Below, piece by piece: positions 16,263 to 24,533 of a stretch of DNA of 64,000 nt (position 1 is the first letter of the stretch; every line of letters starts with the position of its first letter). A program made the translations under genes and the position numbers. The stretch lies in assembly GCA_036941025.1 (NCBI GenBank), contig JAYMNP010000001.1:1550001-1614000 (forward strand), written 5' to 3'. Origin of the DNA: Lachnospiraceae bacterium JLR.KK002 (GTDB lineage Bacteria > Bacillota > Clostridia > Lachnospirales > Lachnospiraceae). The notes beneath the pieces were generated by a model. The model searched no databases. It was given only the letters and a program-made list of their open reading frames with translations, and was not told where the DNA came from.

Positions 16263-17642
16263 CTATTCGGATGGTTTTGCAGTATCTTCCAGTCCATGTT
16301 GGGCCGGCCCGTTTATCAGCTTTCCCTCTGACGTAAAACAGGAACCATGGCAGGGGCATTCCCAGGTGTGTTCATCCGGATTTTCTTCCAGTTTACATCC
16401 CATGTGAGGGCATTTACCCGGAAATTTTTCCATGGAAATGGCCTGTTTTGACAGGCCTTTCACAGCCTGAATGGCATTTTCCGTAAAATTTTCAGACAAT
16501 GCCGCCACCGGAAAGCGCCGGGGTGCAAAAACTTCTTCGTCTTCATGGGTTTTCCCGGTAATCATATCAGAAATTATGGACGCCGCTGCCATGGATGACG
16601 TCATTCCCCATTTTCCGAATCCTGTGGCCACATACCAGTTGGGAATTTCGGAGGAAAAATATCCGATATAGGGAACTTTATCCATGGGCATACAGTCCTG
16701 CGCAGACCAGCAGGCAATTTCCCGGCTGCCCGGAAACCACTCTCTGCCCTTTTTGCGGAGCAGCTCATATTTTCCGCCGGATTGGTTCTCTCCGGTGCGA
16801 TGTCCCCCGCCGCCCAGAAGAAGAATCCTCCTCCCGTCCTGTTCCATGGTTCGAAAAGAATACCCCTCCGGTTCCAGACCCAGATACATGCCTTCCATCG
16901 GTTCCCATTCTGATATATCCAGAGCAACCACATAACTCCGCTCCTGATGCATTCTGAGAAAATAATATCCCGGCACAACCTGCCAGGGATAGTGGACTGC
17001 AAACACCACATGCTCCCCTTCCACCATTCCCCGTTCGGTAAACACACAGTTATTTTCCAGGCGCACTACCCTGGATTCCTCATAGACTGTTACTTTTTCG
17101 CTTATTTTCCTGATAAACTCCAGAGGATGAAATCTGGCCTGATTCTCAAACCGCACTGCTCCCTCCACCGGAAAAGGAAGTTCTGTGTCCGTAACAAAGG
17201 ATGCTGCAATCCCCAGGGACTTTGCTGTCTCCACCTCCTGTTCCAGTTCTCCTCTCCGGCTTTCTTCTCTGGTATAGAGAAAGGAGGGGCACCGCAGGAA
17301 CTGGCAGTCCACACGTTCTTTTTCTATGATACGGGCATAGTTCTCAATAGCCTGCTGGTTGGCATGGGCATACATTCCCGCCTTTTCGGCGCCGAATTTT
17401 TCCCGTAAATATCCATAAATCAGGTTATGCTGGGATGTGATTTTGGCGGTGGTATTGCAGGTCTGTCCGCCTGCAATACGCCCTGCTTCCAGCACCACTG
17501 TCTCCACGCCCTGTTCCTGCAGCAGATAAGCTGTCAGAAGCCCTGCCATGCCGGCCCCTATGACTGCCACTTTCGTGTGAAGTCCCTTTTCCAGTCTTCC
17601 CCTGCGGGGAATTTCAATATTTTTCTTCCAGACAGATTCCAT
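16263..17642 (-). CDS. FAD-dependent oxidoreductase with C-terminal Rieske domain
   Basis: A 459-residue protein in two parts. The FAD part is DAO-like, with the dinucleotide fold VIGAGMAGLLTAYLL near residue 27, ATGFGKWGMT near 345 and GGQTCNTTAK in between. The C-terminal Rieske [2Fe-2S] domain has C411-P-H413 and C429-x-x-H432. This fusion is widespread in Firmicutes but its substrate is unknown; it probably passes electrons between flavin and the iron-sulfur cluster. It is a single gene between a bidirectional terminator and the ABC exporter genes. No signal peptide or membrane segment is seen. It should not be called glycine oxidase on the FAD part alone. Confidence 0.88.
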   Translation of the reverse strand: MESVWKKNIEIPRRGRLEKGLHTKVAVIGAGMAGLLTAYLLQEQGVETVVLEAGRIAGGQTCNTTAKITSQHNLIYGYLREKFGAEKAGMYAHANQQAIENYARIIEKERVDCQFLRCPSFLYTREESRRGELEQEVETAKSLGIAASFVTDTELPFPVEGAVRFENQARFHPLEFIRKISEKVTVYEESRVVRLENNCVFTERGMVEGEHVVFAVHYPWQVVPGYYFLRMHQERSYVVALDISEWEPMEGMYLGLEPEGYSFRTMEQDGRRILLLGGGGHRTGENQSGGKYELLRKKGREWFPGSREIACWSAQDCMPMDKVPYIGYFSSEIPNWYVATGFGKWGMTSSMAAASIISDMITGKTHEDEEVFAPRRFPVAALSENFTENAIQAVKGLSKQAISMEKFPGKCPHMGCKLEENPDEHTWECPCHGSCFTSEGKLINGPAQHGLEDTAKPSE

Positions 17643-17709
17643 ACTATTTCCTCTTTTTTATTCAGTAGTATGGCTCAGTTTTTTCAAACTATGCATAAAA
17701 CTGATTTTT

Positions 17710-18897
17710 CTATCTGGAAAACATGACTTTTTCACTGTCAAACATTTTCGTCAGAACAAAAACTCCGATTCCGGCATAGCAGATATTGGCCGCCACTGTC
17801 ACAGCAATATTTACCATATTCATATTCAGTGAAAAGATTCCGTTCATGCACTGTACGCTGTTGTACAAAGGTATTAAAAACCATACCGGCTCTGTTTTGC
17901 AAAGGCTTTCCACCATGGAAGTCACTCCCAGAAGCATGGAAATAATCATAATGGGCGTTACCCATCCGGAAGCCTCCTTTACATTTTTGGCAAAGGCAGA
18001 CACAATGGATACAATTGCCACAATCACCAGAACCGTAGACAGAATCACCAGAAGCAGCATCAGATAATCCTGTATGCCATAAACGTCCGCGTTAATTGTT
18101 CCCCCGTCTCCCATCAGTTTTGGAAACGACAGCATGGTGCCCAGAAAACTGGAAAGGCCGCTCAGAAGCGCGATAAAACTTAAGCTCACTATTTTCCCCA
18201 GAGCAAGGTGGCTTCGTTTCATGGGCGTTACCAGCAAAGTGGCAATGGTTCCCCTCTCTTTTTCTCCGGCGATGGATTCCGGCGCAATGGCCATACAGCC
18301 GCTGAACAGAAAGGCCATCATCAGCATGGGAATAATCATGGAAAACATCTGAGCGGCCAGGTCTTCCTCCGAGGCCAAATCATACCCTTCTCCTGGATTG
18401 ACGTCAAATTTATTGGCAAGGGCAGATTCGTAGCCGTCCAGGAGCTGTATCATCATGGTATAGGCTGACTGGGAATCCGTATCGCTGGAATTGTAATAAA
18501 CCTCCACTGCCGGAGCAGGCTGTCCGGAAGACACCTCATATTCTGCTATCATGGTATCGAAATCTTCCGGGAAAGACACCAGAAGATGGTATGCACTCTC
18601 TCCTTCTGACAGGGATTCCAGAATTGCTTCCTTTTCCTGCGCTCCCGACAGTTCCGTATATTCCAGAGGGATATCCTGGTTCCACATGGATTTCATGCTG
18701 TCCGGCAGAGATTCTACCTTTACCCTGGCCTTAAAGTCCTCAGCTTCGCCGTACTGGGAGGAAAATCCCTGACCCATCAGAGAATACATGAGATAAATCA
18801 TAAGGCCTGGCATCAGCAGCGTGGTAAGCACCATTCGTCTGTCGGTAAAAAATCGTGTCAGTTCCTTCTTCATCACGGTCATCATATTGCTTTTCAT
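17710..18897 (-). CDS. ABC-2 type exporter permease (NatB-like)
   Basis: A 395-residue membrane protein with one N-terminal segment (about residues 20-40), a long extracytoplasmic part (45-165), then five segments. This is the NatB/ABC2_membrane_3 layout. The start overlaps the stop of the ATPase gene in an ATGA junction, so the two are made together. NatAB systems export sodium or small drugs and peptides; the cargo is not readable here. It is the last gene of a two-gene unit that begins at the dyad-bearing promoter at 19689-19741. Confidence 0.88.
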   Translation of the reverse strand: MKSNMMTVMKKELTRFFTDRRMVLTTLLMPGLMIYLMYSLMGQGFSSQYGEAEDFKARVKVESLPDSMKSMWNQDIPLEYTELSGAQEKEAILESLSEGESAYHLLVSFPEDFDTMIAEYEVSSGQPAPAVEVYYNSSDTDSQSAYTMMIQLLDGYESALANKFDVNPGEGYDLASEEDLAAQMFSMIIPMLMMAFLFSGCMAIAPESIAGEKERGTIATLLVTPMKRSHLALGKIVSLSFIALLSGLSSFLGTMLSFPKLMGDGGTINADVYGIQDYLMLLLVILSTVLVIVAIVSIVSAFAKNVKEASGWVTPIMIISMLLGVTSMVESLCKTEPVWFLIPLYNSVQCMNGIFSLNMNMVNIAVTVAANICYAGIGVFVLTKMFDSEKVMFSR

Positions 18898-19670
18898 ATG
18901 GCCTCACCTGCTCTTTCTGCATAAATATCAAAGAATTTTTCTTCCAGAGATTTTTCTTCCGTTAAATGTTCCAGTGTATCACAGACCACCATGGTTCCGT
19001 CAATGATAATGCCCACCCGGTCGCAGATTTTTTCAATCAGACTGAAAATATGGGTGGATACCACAATGGTCTTGCCCTGTTCTTTCAGTTCCAGCAGGAA
19101 ATCCGTTACCACTTTCGCTGTCAGTACGTCCAGTCCGTTGGTAGGCTCGTCGAAAATAATAATATCCGGATTATGTACAATGGAAATTACCAGAGACACC
19201 TTCTGCTTCATACCTGTGGAAAGATTGGCTACTTTCACTTCTGCAAATTCCGAAATCTGAAACCGGTCAAACAGATCCCTCTTCCGCTTTGCGGCTGTTT
19301 CTCTGTCCACCCCATGGAGTTCTGAAAAGAAATCGAACAGATAATTGGGGGTAAAAAATTCTTCCAGTTTCAGTTCGCTGGTGAGAAATCCAATCTTGCT
19401 GCGGACTTCCGCCGGATGTTTCACCACGCTGGTTCCGTCCACCAGCACATCCCCTTCATCCGGCGTAATCAGAGAAGCCATCATGCGCAGTGTGGTGGTC
19501 TTTCCTGCACCGTTGGAGCCAAGGAGCCCAAATACTTCTCCCTGATACGCGGTAAAGGTCAGATGATTGACCGCTACCTTAATCTTTTCTTTTGTTTTCT
19601 GAATCTTCTGCTGTTTTGCGGATATTTTAAACGTCTTTTTTAAATCCCGCACCTGTAGTAATTCTTTCAT
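18894..19670 (-). CDS. ABC transporter ATP-binding protein (NatA-like)
   Basis: A 258-residue ATPase with Walker A GSNGAGKTT near residue 50, signature LSTGMKQK near 150, Walker B IIIFDEPTNGLD near 170 and the switch His in STHIFS. It powers the NatB-like permease encoded immediately downstream with a 4-base overlap. It has a 35-residue Lys-rich N-terminal stretch before the nucleotide fold proper, slightly longer than usual. A promoter and an 11-bp dyad precede it, which suggests its own repressor; no GntR gene lies nearby, and the PadR gene is upstream in a separate unit. Confidence 0.92.
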   Translation of the reverse strand: MKELLQVRDLKKTFKISAKQQKIQKTKEKIKVAVNHLTFTAYQGEVFGLLGSNGAGKTTTLRMMASLITPDEGDVLVDGTSVVKHPAEVRSKIGFLTSELKLEEFFTPNYLFDFFSELHGVDRETAAKRKRDLFDRFQISEFAEVKVANLSTGMKQKVSLVISIVHNPDIIIFDEPTNGLDVLTAKVVTDFLLELKEQGKTIVVSTHIFSLIEKICDRVGIIIDGTMVVCDTLEHLTEEKSLEEKFFDIYAERAGEAI

Positions 19671-19688
19671 ATCTATTCCTTTCTTTTT

Positions 19689-19741
19689 GTATTATTGTAC
19701 TATTCGTATAATACAATAATACATATTATGCTTTCTGTCAA
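19689..19741 (-). promoter_or_regulatory. natAB promoter with dyad operator
   Basis: TTGACA (19736-19741) and TATTGT (19713-19718) on the minus strand, 17-base spacer. A perfect 11-bp dyad GTATTATTGTA / TACAATAATAC (19689-19699, 19712-19722) covers the -10 box and the start site. The -35 box overlaps the last codons of the DUF2812 gene. Confidence 0.72.
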
Positions 19742-20322
19742 GGGAAAATTTTTTCCTGTCTGAGGCGATGTATTTTTCCTGTGAGACGCAGTGTCAAAAA
19801 CAGGAACAGCACCATGACAGCATAGCTGGCCGCCAGAGGCGGCAGCCAGAAAAAATCACCGTCGGTAAAAAAATTCCATGTTCCGGATGCCAGAGATTCA
19901 CTGATATATTTCCGGAAACTGCAGGTATTAGTTACTGATATCCCCACGCCATACAGGAAAAATATCAGAAACAGCAGCCGAATACGCCGATACAGCCGGA
20001 TTCGGGATTCCGCATCTGTATATAACCTGAATTCTCCCTTCGCTGTTTCTTTCCGGAAAATTACCCAGACTGCCCAGGAACACACATATTCTGCCCCTGT
20101 GGATTCCACAAACTCAATATATTCTCTCTTCGCTTCCCTTCGTCTGCCAAACATTCCGGAAATTTCCGGCAAATCAATCCGATAAGTATAGGCTCCGGGT
20201 TCACATGGCACAAAAGTAAAAGCTCCCAGAAAAAAATTTGTCATGGCCCAGCCCTGGCCGCTCATTTTATTCAGCCAGGCTTCCTCTTTTTCCTTGTCAT
20301 AATATAATCTGAATTTTCTCAT
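19738..20322 (-). CDS. DUF2812 membrane protein
   Basis: A 194-residue protein with an N-terminal DUF2812 domain (MRKFRLYYDKEKEEAWLNKMS and the following WVIFRK strand) and two membrane segments near residues 118-136 and 160-180. DUF2812 proteins are almost always encoded next to a PadR regulator, as here; their role is unknown, but a membrane sensor or stress function has been proposed for such pairs. The start at 20322 has GGGAGGAA upstream and overlaps the PadR stop (ATGA); a longer frame overlaps PadR and is rejected. Confidence 0.84.
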   Translation of the reverse strand: MRKFRLYYDKEKEEAWLNKMSGQGWAMTNFFLGAFTFVPCEPGAYTYRIDLPEISGMFGRRREAKREYIEFVESTGAEYVCSWAVWVIFRKETAKGEFRLYTDAESRIRLYRRIRLLFLIFFLYGVGISVTNTCSFRKYISESLASGTWNFFTDGDFFWLPPLAASYAVMVLFLFLTLRLTGKIHRLRQEKIFP

Positions 20323-20708
20323 GATATTCCTCCCGGAATTACCTCTGCTGCCGGCAGGCACCTTTCTTCTGGAATCTCCAGATCTGCAGCATTTACGGAT
20401 AATACATGTCTGCCGTTTTCCACTAATTCTTCCAGCCTTCTGACCTCCTGCTGCAAAGCCAGCAATCCCTGCTCCGTCAGAATATACTGTTTCTTTCTCC
20501 TGGACTTCTTATCTTCGCTGTACAGCCGAATCCACTGTTTATCCATCAGAGTACTGAGAGCCCCATAAAGGGTTCCGGCTCCCAGCTCCAGCCTTCCTCC
20601 GGTCAGTTCCAGCGTATTCTGTATAATTCCATAGCCGTGATTGGGCCGCTGCAGGGATAAAAGAATATAATAGACTGCTTCTGTCATTGCAGTCTGCTTT
20701 TCTGCCAC
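20319..20708 (-). CDS. PadR-family transcriptional regulator
   Basis: A 129-residue regulator with a PadR winged helix over residues 8-85: YYILLSLQRPNHGYGI, LGAGTLYGALSTL (recognition helix) and the KKQYILTEQG wing. A C-terminal helix for dimerisation follows. It starts at GTG 20708 with GGAGGTGG upstream. PadR proteins usually repress their own operon and are released by a ligand. Two identical palindromes in its promoter (20744-20788) fit autoregulation, with the DUF2812 gene as co-transcribed target. Confidence 0.92.
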   Translation of the reverse strand: MAEKQTAMTEAVYYILLSLQRPNHGYGIIQNTLELTGGRLELGAGTLYGALSTLMDKQWIRLYSEDKKSRRKKQYILTEQGLLALQQEVRRLEELVENGRHVLSVNAADLEIPEERCLPAAEVIPGGIS

Positions 20709-20743
20709 GGTTCCACCTCCTGTTTCTCACTTATCAATCTCTG

Positions 20744-20795
20744 ATATATCGCTACTCGATATATTAAATATATCAGATAACGATATATTTGTCAA
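20744..20795 (-). promoter_or_regulatory. PadR promoter with two identical operators
   Basis: TTGACA (20790-20795) and TATATT (20767-20772) on the minus strand, 17-base spacer. Two copies of ATATATC-N7-GATATAT lie at 20744-20764 and 20768-20788, centres 24 bases apart. One fills the spacer of the promoter and the other covers the start site. Confidence 0.82.
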
Positions 20796-20810
20796 GGATA
20801 TATATAATGA

Positions 20811-20848
20811 AAAGGCGCAAAGCCTTTGGTAACAAGCTCTGCGCCTTT
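20811..20848 (-). terminator. Probable terminator of the surface-protein operon
   Basis: AAAGGCGCA (20811-20819) pairs with TGCGCCTTT (20840-20848), 10 bases after the stop of the last surface-protein gene. The T tract is poor (TTTTCATTATA), so termination may be partial. Confidence 0.6.
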
Positions 20849-20857
20849 CGCATAAAA

Positions 20858-23800
20858 TTATGCTTCTCCTGTCTTCGGACTCTTCCGCTTACCGGAATCA
20901 CTGTCCTCTTTCTCCCCGCTGTCGGTGGTAACGGGATTTTCTTTCTTCTTAATCTCTGCCATATCTCTTTTCTGTCCGGTCTTCTCAGCGTTTTCCTCTG
21001 ATTTGGAACTCTCTTTCCCTTTCTCCGGACGGTCAACTACCACCACATAGTCCGATGCATGGGAGAAGGAAATGCTGATATTTCCGTCTTCTCCGATCTG
21101 CCCCGCATTCCGGAAAATCAGTTTCCCCGCACTGTCATAATAGTACAGGTTTCCCGTTCCTCCGCTGTTCTCACTTCCCATATTCAGGGTCAGATCCGCA
21201 CGGAACCCGAATTCCCCGTTGTGGGTTAAGGTAAGCTGGGTGGTGGGTTTCCCCTCTGCAAGTTCATTAATCAGGCCTGTGGGTACCGCACCCGTATCCG
21301 CCTTTACTTCCAGATCAATGTCCTTCAGCTCTGCTGCCGCCACTTCCGTTCCTCCGATGGTCCAGCTGTAGCTTCCCATGTCAAGGACAATCTGTACTTC
21401 TTTCCCCTGAATGGCTTCCAGCACCTCTTTTGGCACCACTGTGGCCTGCTTCATGTCTATGGTTATGGTTTCCCCTGACCCTGCCTGTTCGATTTCCGCC
21501 ACAATCCGGCTGATTTCCTCTTCCGGCAGCTTCACTCCCAGGGGGCCTTCTTCCGTTCCGTCTTTTAACTTTCCGGCACATGCAAGGAATTCCCGGTCTT
21601 CTGTAATCACCACGGTTTCGCCTTTTTCGCATCCTTCCCACAGCAGGTCCGTGTATTTCTCATTTTCTGTGGGCAGGGTAAACTTCTCACCTTTGTTCAC
21701 AACGATATACTGGCAGCTTTCATCCGGGAACTTCAGAATCACCACGCAGTTGTAATACTGTGCCCGGAACCGGATGCTCTTATATCTTCCCTGATTCACT
21801 TCCATATCGCCTTCCCATTCGGACAGCATCAGGCCTTTCAGGTGGTTCACTTCCTTAAACACACCGGTGGCTTCTCCCTGGACTGCCGCATCGGAAAGGT
21901 TTTCCCCGTTCAGGAACATCAGCCTGTTTCCGGTGGCCAGCTTCCCGTCCTCTCCCCGGTAAGTATATAACACATCCACCGTGGTTTTTCCCCGATAAAC
22001 TGCTGTCACTTCCAGCTCCGTCATGGGGGAGGAGAGTATATCATCTTCCGTTCCCTTTGTCAGAACCCAGCCCTCAAACTCCATTCCTTCCGCTGTTTCC
22101 GGTGGCTCCAGCTCTGCCAGGGCGTCCTTAACGGTCATACCTTTTTCATAAGATTTTACAACCCCTTTCTCTGCTCCCATTCCATCGCTTCCCTGATATC
22201 TGGTGCGCCAGGATACCTGACAGTTATTATACTCCGCTTCTGCTGACATCCAGCCAACGCCCCATATCTGTGAATTTTCATCCTGCCCTTCTCCCAGACG
22301 GAATCCGGAAAACCCTGTTTCACTGGCATCCTCCGGCAGCTTTAACTGCTCCAGCACTTCCCGGCAGGTGGAGCCCGCTTCCACAAAAACAGGTACCATT
22401 GCTGTTTTGATTCCCTGTTCTTTTGTCATATAGGTCAGGGACACATTGGCACAATCCCTGTCATAATTGCCATAAATACTGATGTCCACAGGGTCCGTAC
22501 CGGCAAATATCAGTTCTGTGTTTTCATCCACCTCCGGCCCATAGCCAATCTGGCTGTTTCGTGTCCAGGTTACATTTATGCCTTCCGGAGCCTGGGGCAA
22601 TGATACCCCCAGTTCTTTCAGGGAAGCTCTCCGTCCCACTTTTTCCACAGTCCTGGAAGATATCAGCCTGTTATACCGATAACTTCCATTTTCCTGGCGT
22701 ACAAATCCAAGCACCGTAACTGTAACGTCTTTAAAATCTTCCCGATAGGTGTTGTCTGTTTTTACCCGGTAATACCAGGGACAGTTTATTTCCCAGAATT
22801 TGTCGAAATCCCGCAGAGAGGCTTCGTTTCCTTTGGTATCCGATATGGACAGTTCCGTCAGCATCCATTCACAGGGATAGGTATTCTCTGTAATGGAAGT
22901 GGTTCCAATATATTCTCCGGTATCCTGATTATACTTCAGACTGATATCCGCATTAGAGGAAACATTCGCCACCTGAGGAGAAAAACGTGCCCTGGCAGTT
23001 TGAGCCGGATGGTCTTCCTTCACTTTTACCTTCAGGGTAACAGTATCGCCAGGCAGCACCCACTGGCCCTTTTTATCAATGGTTATGCTTTCGATGACCG
23101 GATCTTCCCTGTCTGGCCGGTATCCTTCCGGGTCCACGGTATAGTACCAGGGGCAGTTCGTTTCCCAGTCTTCCTGAATATCCGAGAGCATTGCATTATG
23201 CCCTTTACGGTCAGACAGCTCCAGTCTCTCCAGTTCCCATTTGCAGGGATATGTCTCATCTGTAATATCAATCTGCCCTGTATATTCCATAGTTTTCCGA
23301 TTTAAGGTCAGACTGTTATGATAATAAATAATACCTGTACCACTGGGACGAAACAGTATCTCCGCCTCATCTCTTGGGTTTTCTTCTTCCACCTTTATCG
23401 TTATGGTAACTTTATCCCCGGCTTTCACCATCTGTCCGTTTTTATCAATGTTTATACTCTTAATTATGGGCCGCTGTGTATCATATGTCTCCTGGACTAC
23501 CGTAAACTTTAAATTTGCATCCGGCTCATTTCTGTTTGGATAAAAGCAGTAAGATATTCCGGATTTTGTCCATACCGTCATCTTCTCCCAGAACCATTCT
23601 GCCGGGTAGGTATCCTCTGTAACGGTATAAGTACCTGTCATGGTTCCACTGTCAGCATCCCAATTCATTTTTATGTAATCACTGTGACTGACAGTATTGG
23701 CCTTCATTTTGATAAACATATCTCCTTCCCCGGTCAGTTCTCCGCCTTCACAGGTCAAACGGGCGCTAAACGTTACCTTATCTCCCGGCCGTAACTTTCC

Positions 23801-24493
23801 GTCATCTCCTGATGATGTTATCTCTATTCGGAAATCGGACCCGGAAACTTTTTCGTTATTTACTTCCGGTTCCGGATACGCTACCTCAAACCGGTAAAGA
23901 AAACAGCCATCCTTCCTGGTTTCCTCTTCCGCATAATTACCGGCTTTATCTTCCACCTGAATCCTGGTGACATGAACACTGTTTCCCCCACGTCTGGTAC
24001 AGGGATATTCCCCGGTATACAGATTTCCTTCTCCGCTTTTGTGTAACTTTACTTCTATTTCACGGTAATCATAACCATATCCATTCAGGTAAACCGTAAC
24101 GGATTCGATACCACTGTCCGCATCGTAAGCCCACAGTTTAAAGTGCACCGTCTCATCTGTCGTAACTGTCTGCCCGTTTTCCACCAGTTCAAATTTCTCA
24201 ATGACCGGCTGATTAATGTCATAACCGGCTGACAGAGGCATAACAGACTCTGTTTCTTCCATCTGAATATTTTCCGAAACTTCTTTTTCTGCCTCTTCCC
24301 GCTGCTTTTCAGGCTGCTGTATTTCTTCCACAGATTCCATCATCCTGTTTTCTTCTGATGATTCTTTTTTTTCCACACGTTCCATTTTTCTTTCTGCTTC
24401 GGCTGCTAATGCAGCTTCCATGGGAAACACTGCCGTCAGAGCCATGGAAACTGCCAGAAAAATTCCCAGCCATTTTTTCCCTGTTTTTTTCAT
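20858..24493 (-). CDS. Large secreted Ig-repeat protein ending in SPKTG (paralogue 1)
   Basis: A 1211-residue secreted protein. It has a signal peptide (residues 1-31, ending near ALAAEA), a Glu-rich spacer to about 75, then four beta-rich modules of roughly 120 residues. The modules share a TYPxxW motif and a closing LxxxDxxG strand; two begin with PVIESITIDK-like text. A middle part (590-900) resembles bacterial beta-grasp/Ig adhesin modules, and a last folded part closes with YYYDSAGKLIF and a DYVVVVD strand. The Lys/Ser/Glu-rich tail ends KSPKTGEA and stop. SPKTG is a class B sortase type motif, but the hydrophobic segment and basic tail that normally follow are absent. It is the last gene of the operon. 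Function unknown; adhesion or matrix building is a guess. Confidence 0.8.
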   Translation of the reverse strand: MKKTGKKWLGIFLAVSMALTAVFPMEAALAAEAERKMERVEKKESSEENRMMESVEEIQQPEKQREEAEKEVSENIQMEETESVMPLSAGYDINQPVIEKFELVENGQTVTTDETVHFKLWAYDADSGIESVTVYLNGYGYDYREIEVKLHKSGEGNLYTGEYPCTRRGGNSVHVTRIQVEDKAGNYAEEETRKDGCFLYRFEVAYPEPEVNNEKVSGSDFRIEITSSGDDGKLRPGDKVTFSARLTCEGGELTGEGDMFIKMKANTVSHSDYIKMNWDADSGTMTGTYTVTEDTYPAEWFWEKMTVWTKSGISYCFYPNRNEPDANLKFTVVQETYDTQRPIIKSINIDKNGQMVKAGDKVTITIKVEEENPRDEAEILFRPSGTGIIYYHNSLTLNRKTMEYTGQIDITDETYPCKWELERLELSDRKGHNAMLSDIQEDWETNCPWYYTVDPEGYRPDREDPVIESITIDKKGQWVLPGDTVTLKVKVKEDHPAQTARARFSPQVANVSSNADISLKYNQDTGEYIGTTSITENTYPCEWMLTELSISDTKGNEASLRDFDKFWEINCPWYYRVKTDNTYREDFKDVTVTVLGFVRQENGSYRYNRLISSRTVEKVGRRASLKELGVSLPQAPEGINVTWTRNSQIGYGPEVDENTELIFAGTDPVDISIYGNYDRDCANVSLTYMTKEQGIKTAMVPVFVEAGSTCREVLEQLKLPEDASETGFSGFRLGEGQDENSQIWGVGWMSAEAEYNNCQVSWRTRYQGSDGMGAEKGVVKSYEKGMTVKDALAELEPPETAEGMEFEGWVLTKGTEDDILSSPMTELEVTAVYRGKTTVDVLYTYRGEDGKLATGNRLMFLNGENLSDAAVQGEATGVFKEVNHLKGLMLSEWEGDMEVNQGRYKSIRFRAQYYNCVVILKFPDESCQYIVVNKGEKFTLPTENEKYTDLLWEGCEKGETVVITEDREFLACAGKLKDGTEEGPLGVKLPEEEISRIVAEIEQAGSGETITIDMKQATVVPKEVLEAIQGKEVQIVLDMGSYSWTIGGTEVAAAELKDIDLEVKADTGAVPTGLINELAEGKPTTQLTLTHNGEFGFRADLTLNMGSENSGGTGNLYYYDSAGKLIFRNAGQIGEDGNISISFSHASDYVVVVDRPEKGKESSKSEENAEKTGQKRDMAEIKKKENPVTTDSGEKEDSDSGKRKSPKTGEA
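21031..22440 (-). repeat. Homologous 3' block shared by the three surface-protein genes, copy 1
   Basis: About 1.4 kb nearly identical in DNA to 24707-26130 and 29140-30560. Long stretches match without change, including third codon positions, which points to recent duplication or gene conversion. Confidence 0.85.
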
Positions 24494-24533
24494 ATCTTAT
24501 ACCTCCCTGATAAAAATGCATAATGAAACATTT

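Noticed and set aside
16263..17642. Annotation as glycine oxidase or ThiO
   Set aside because: The DAO fold alone does not define substrate, and the C-terminal Rieske domain and context do not fit thiamine synthesis.
24309..24521. Start of a further small ORF in the gap between surface genes
   Set aside because: Overlaps the signal peptide of paralogue 1 in another frame and has no family features.
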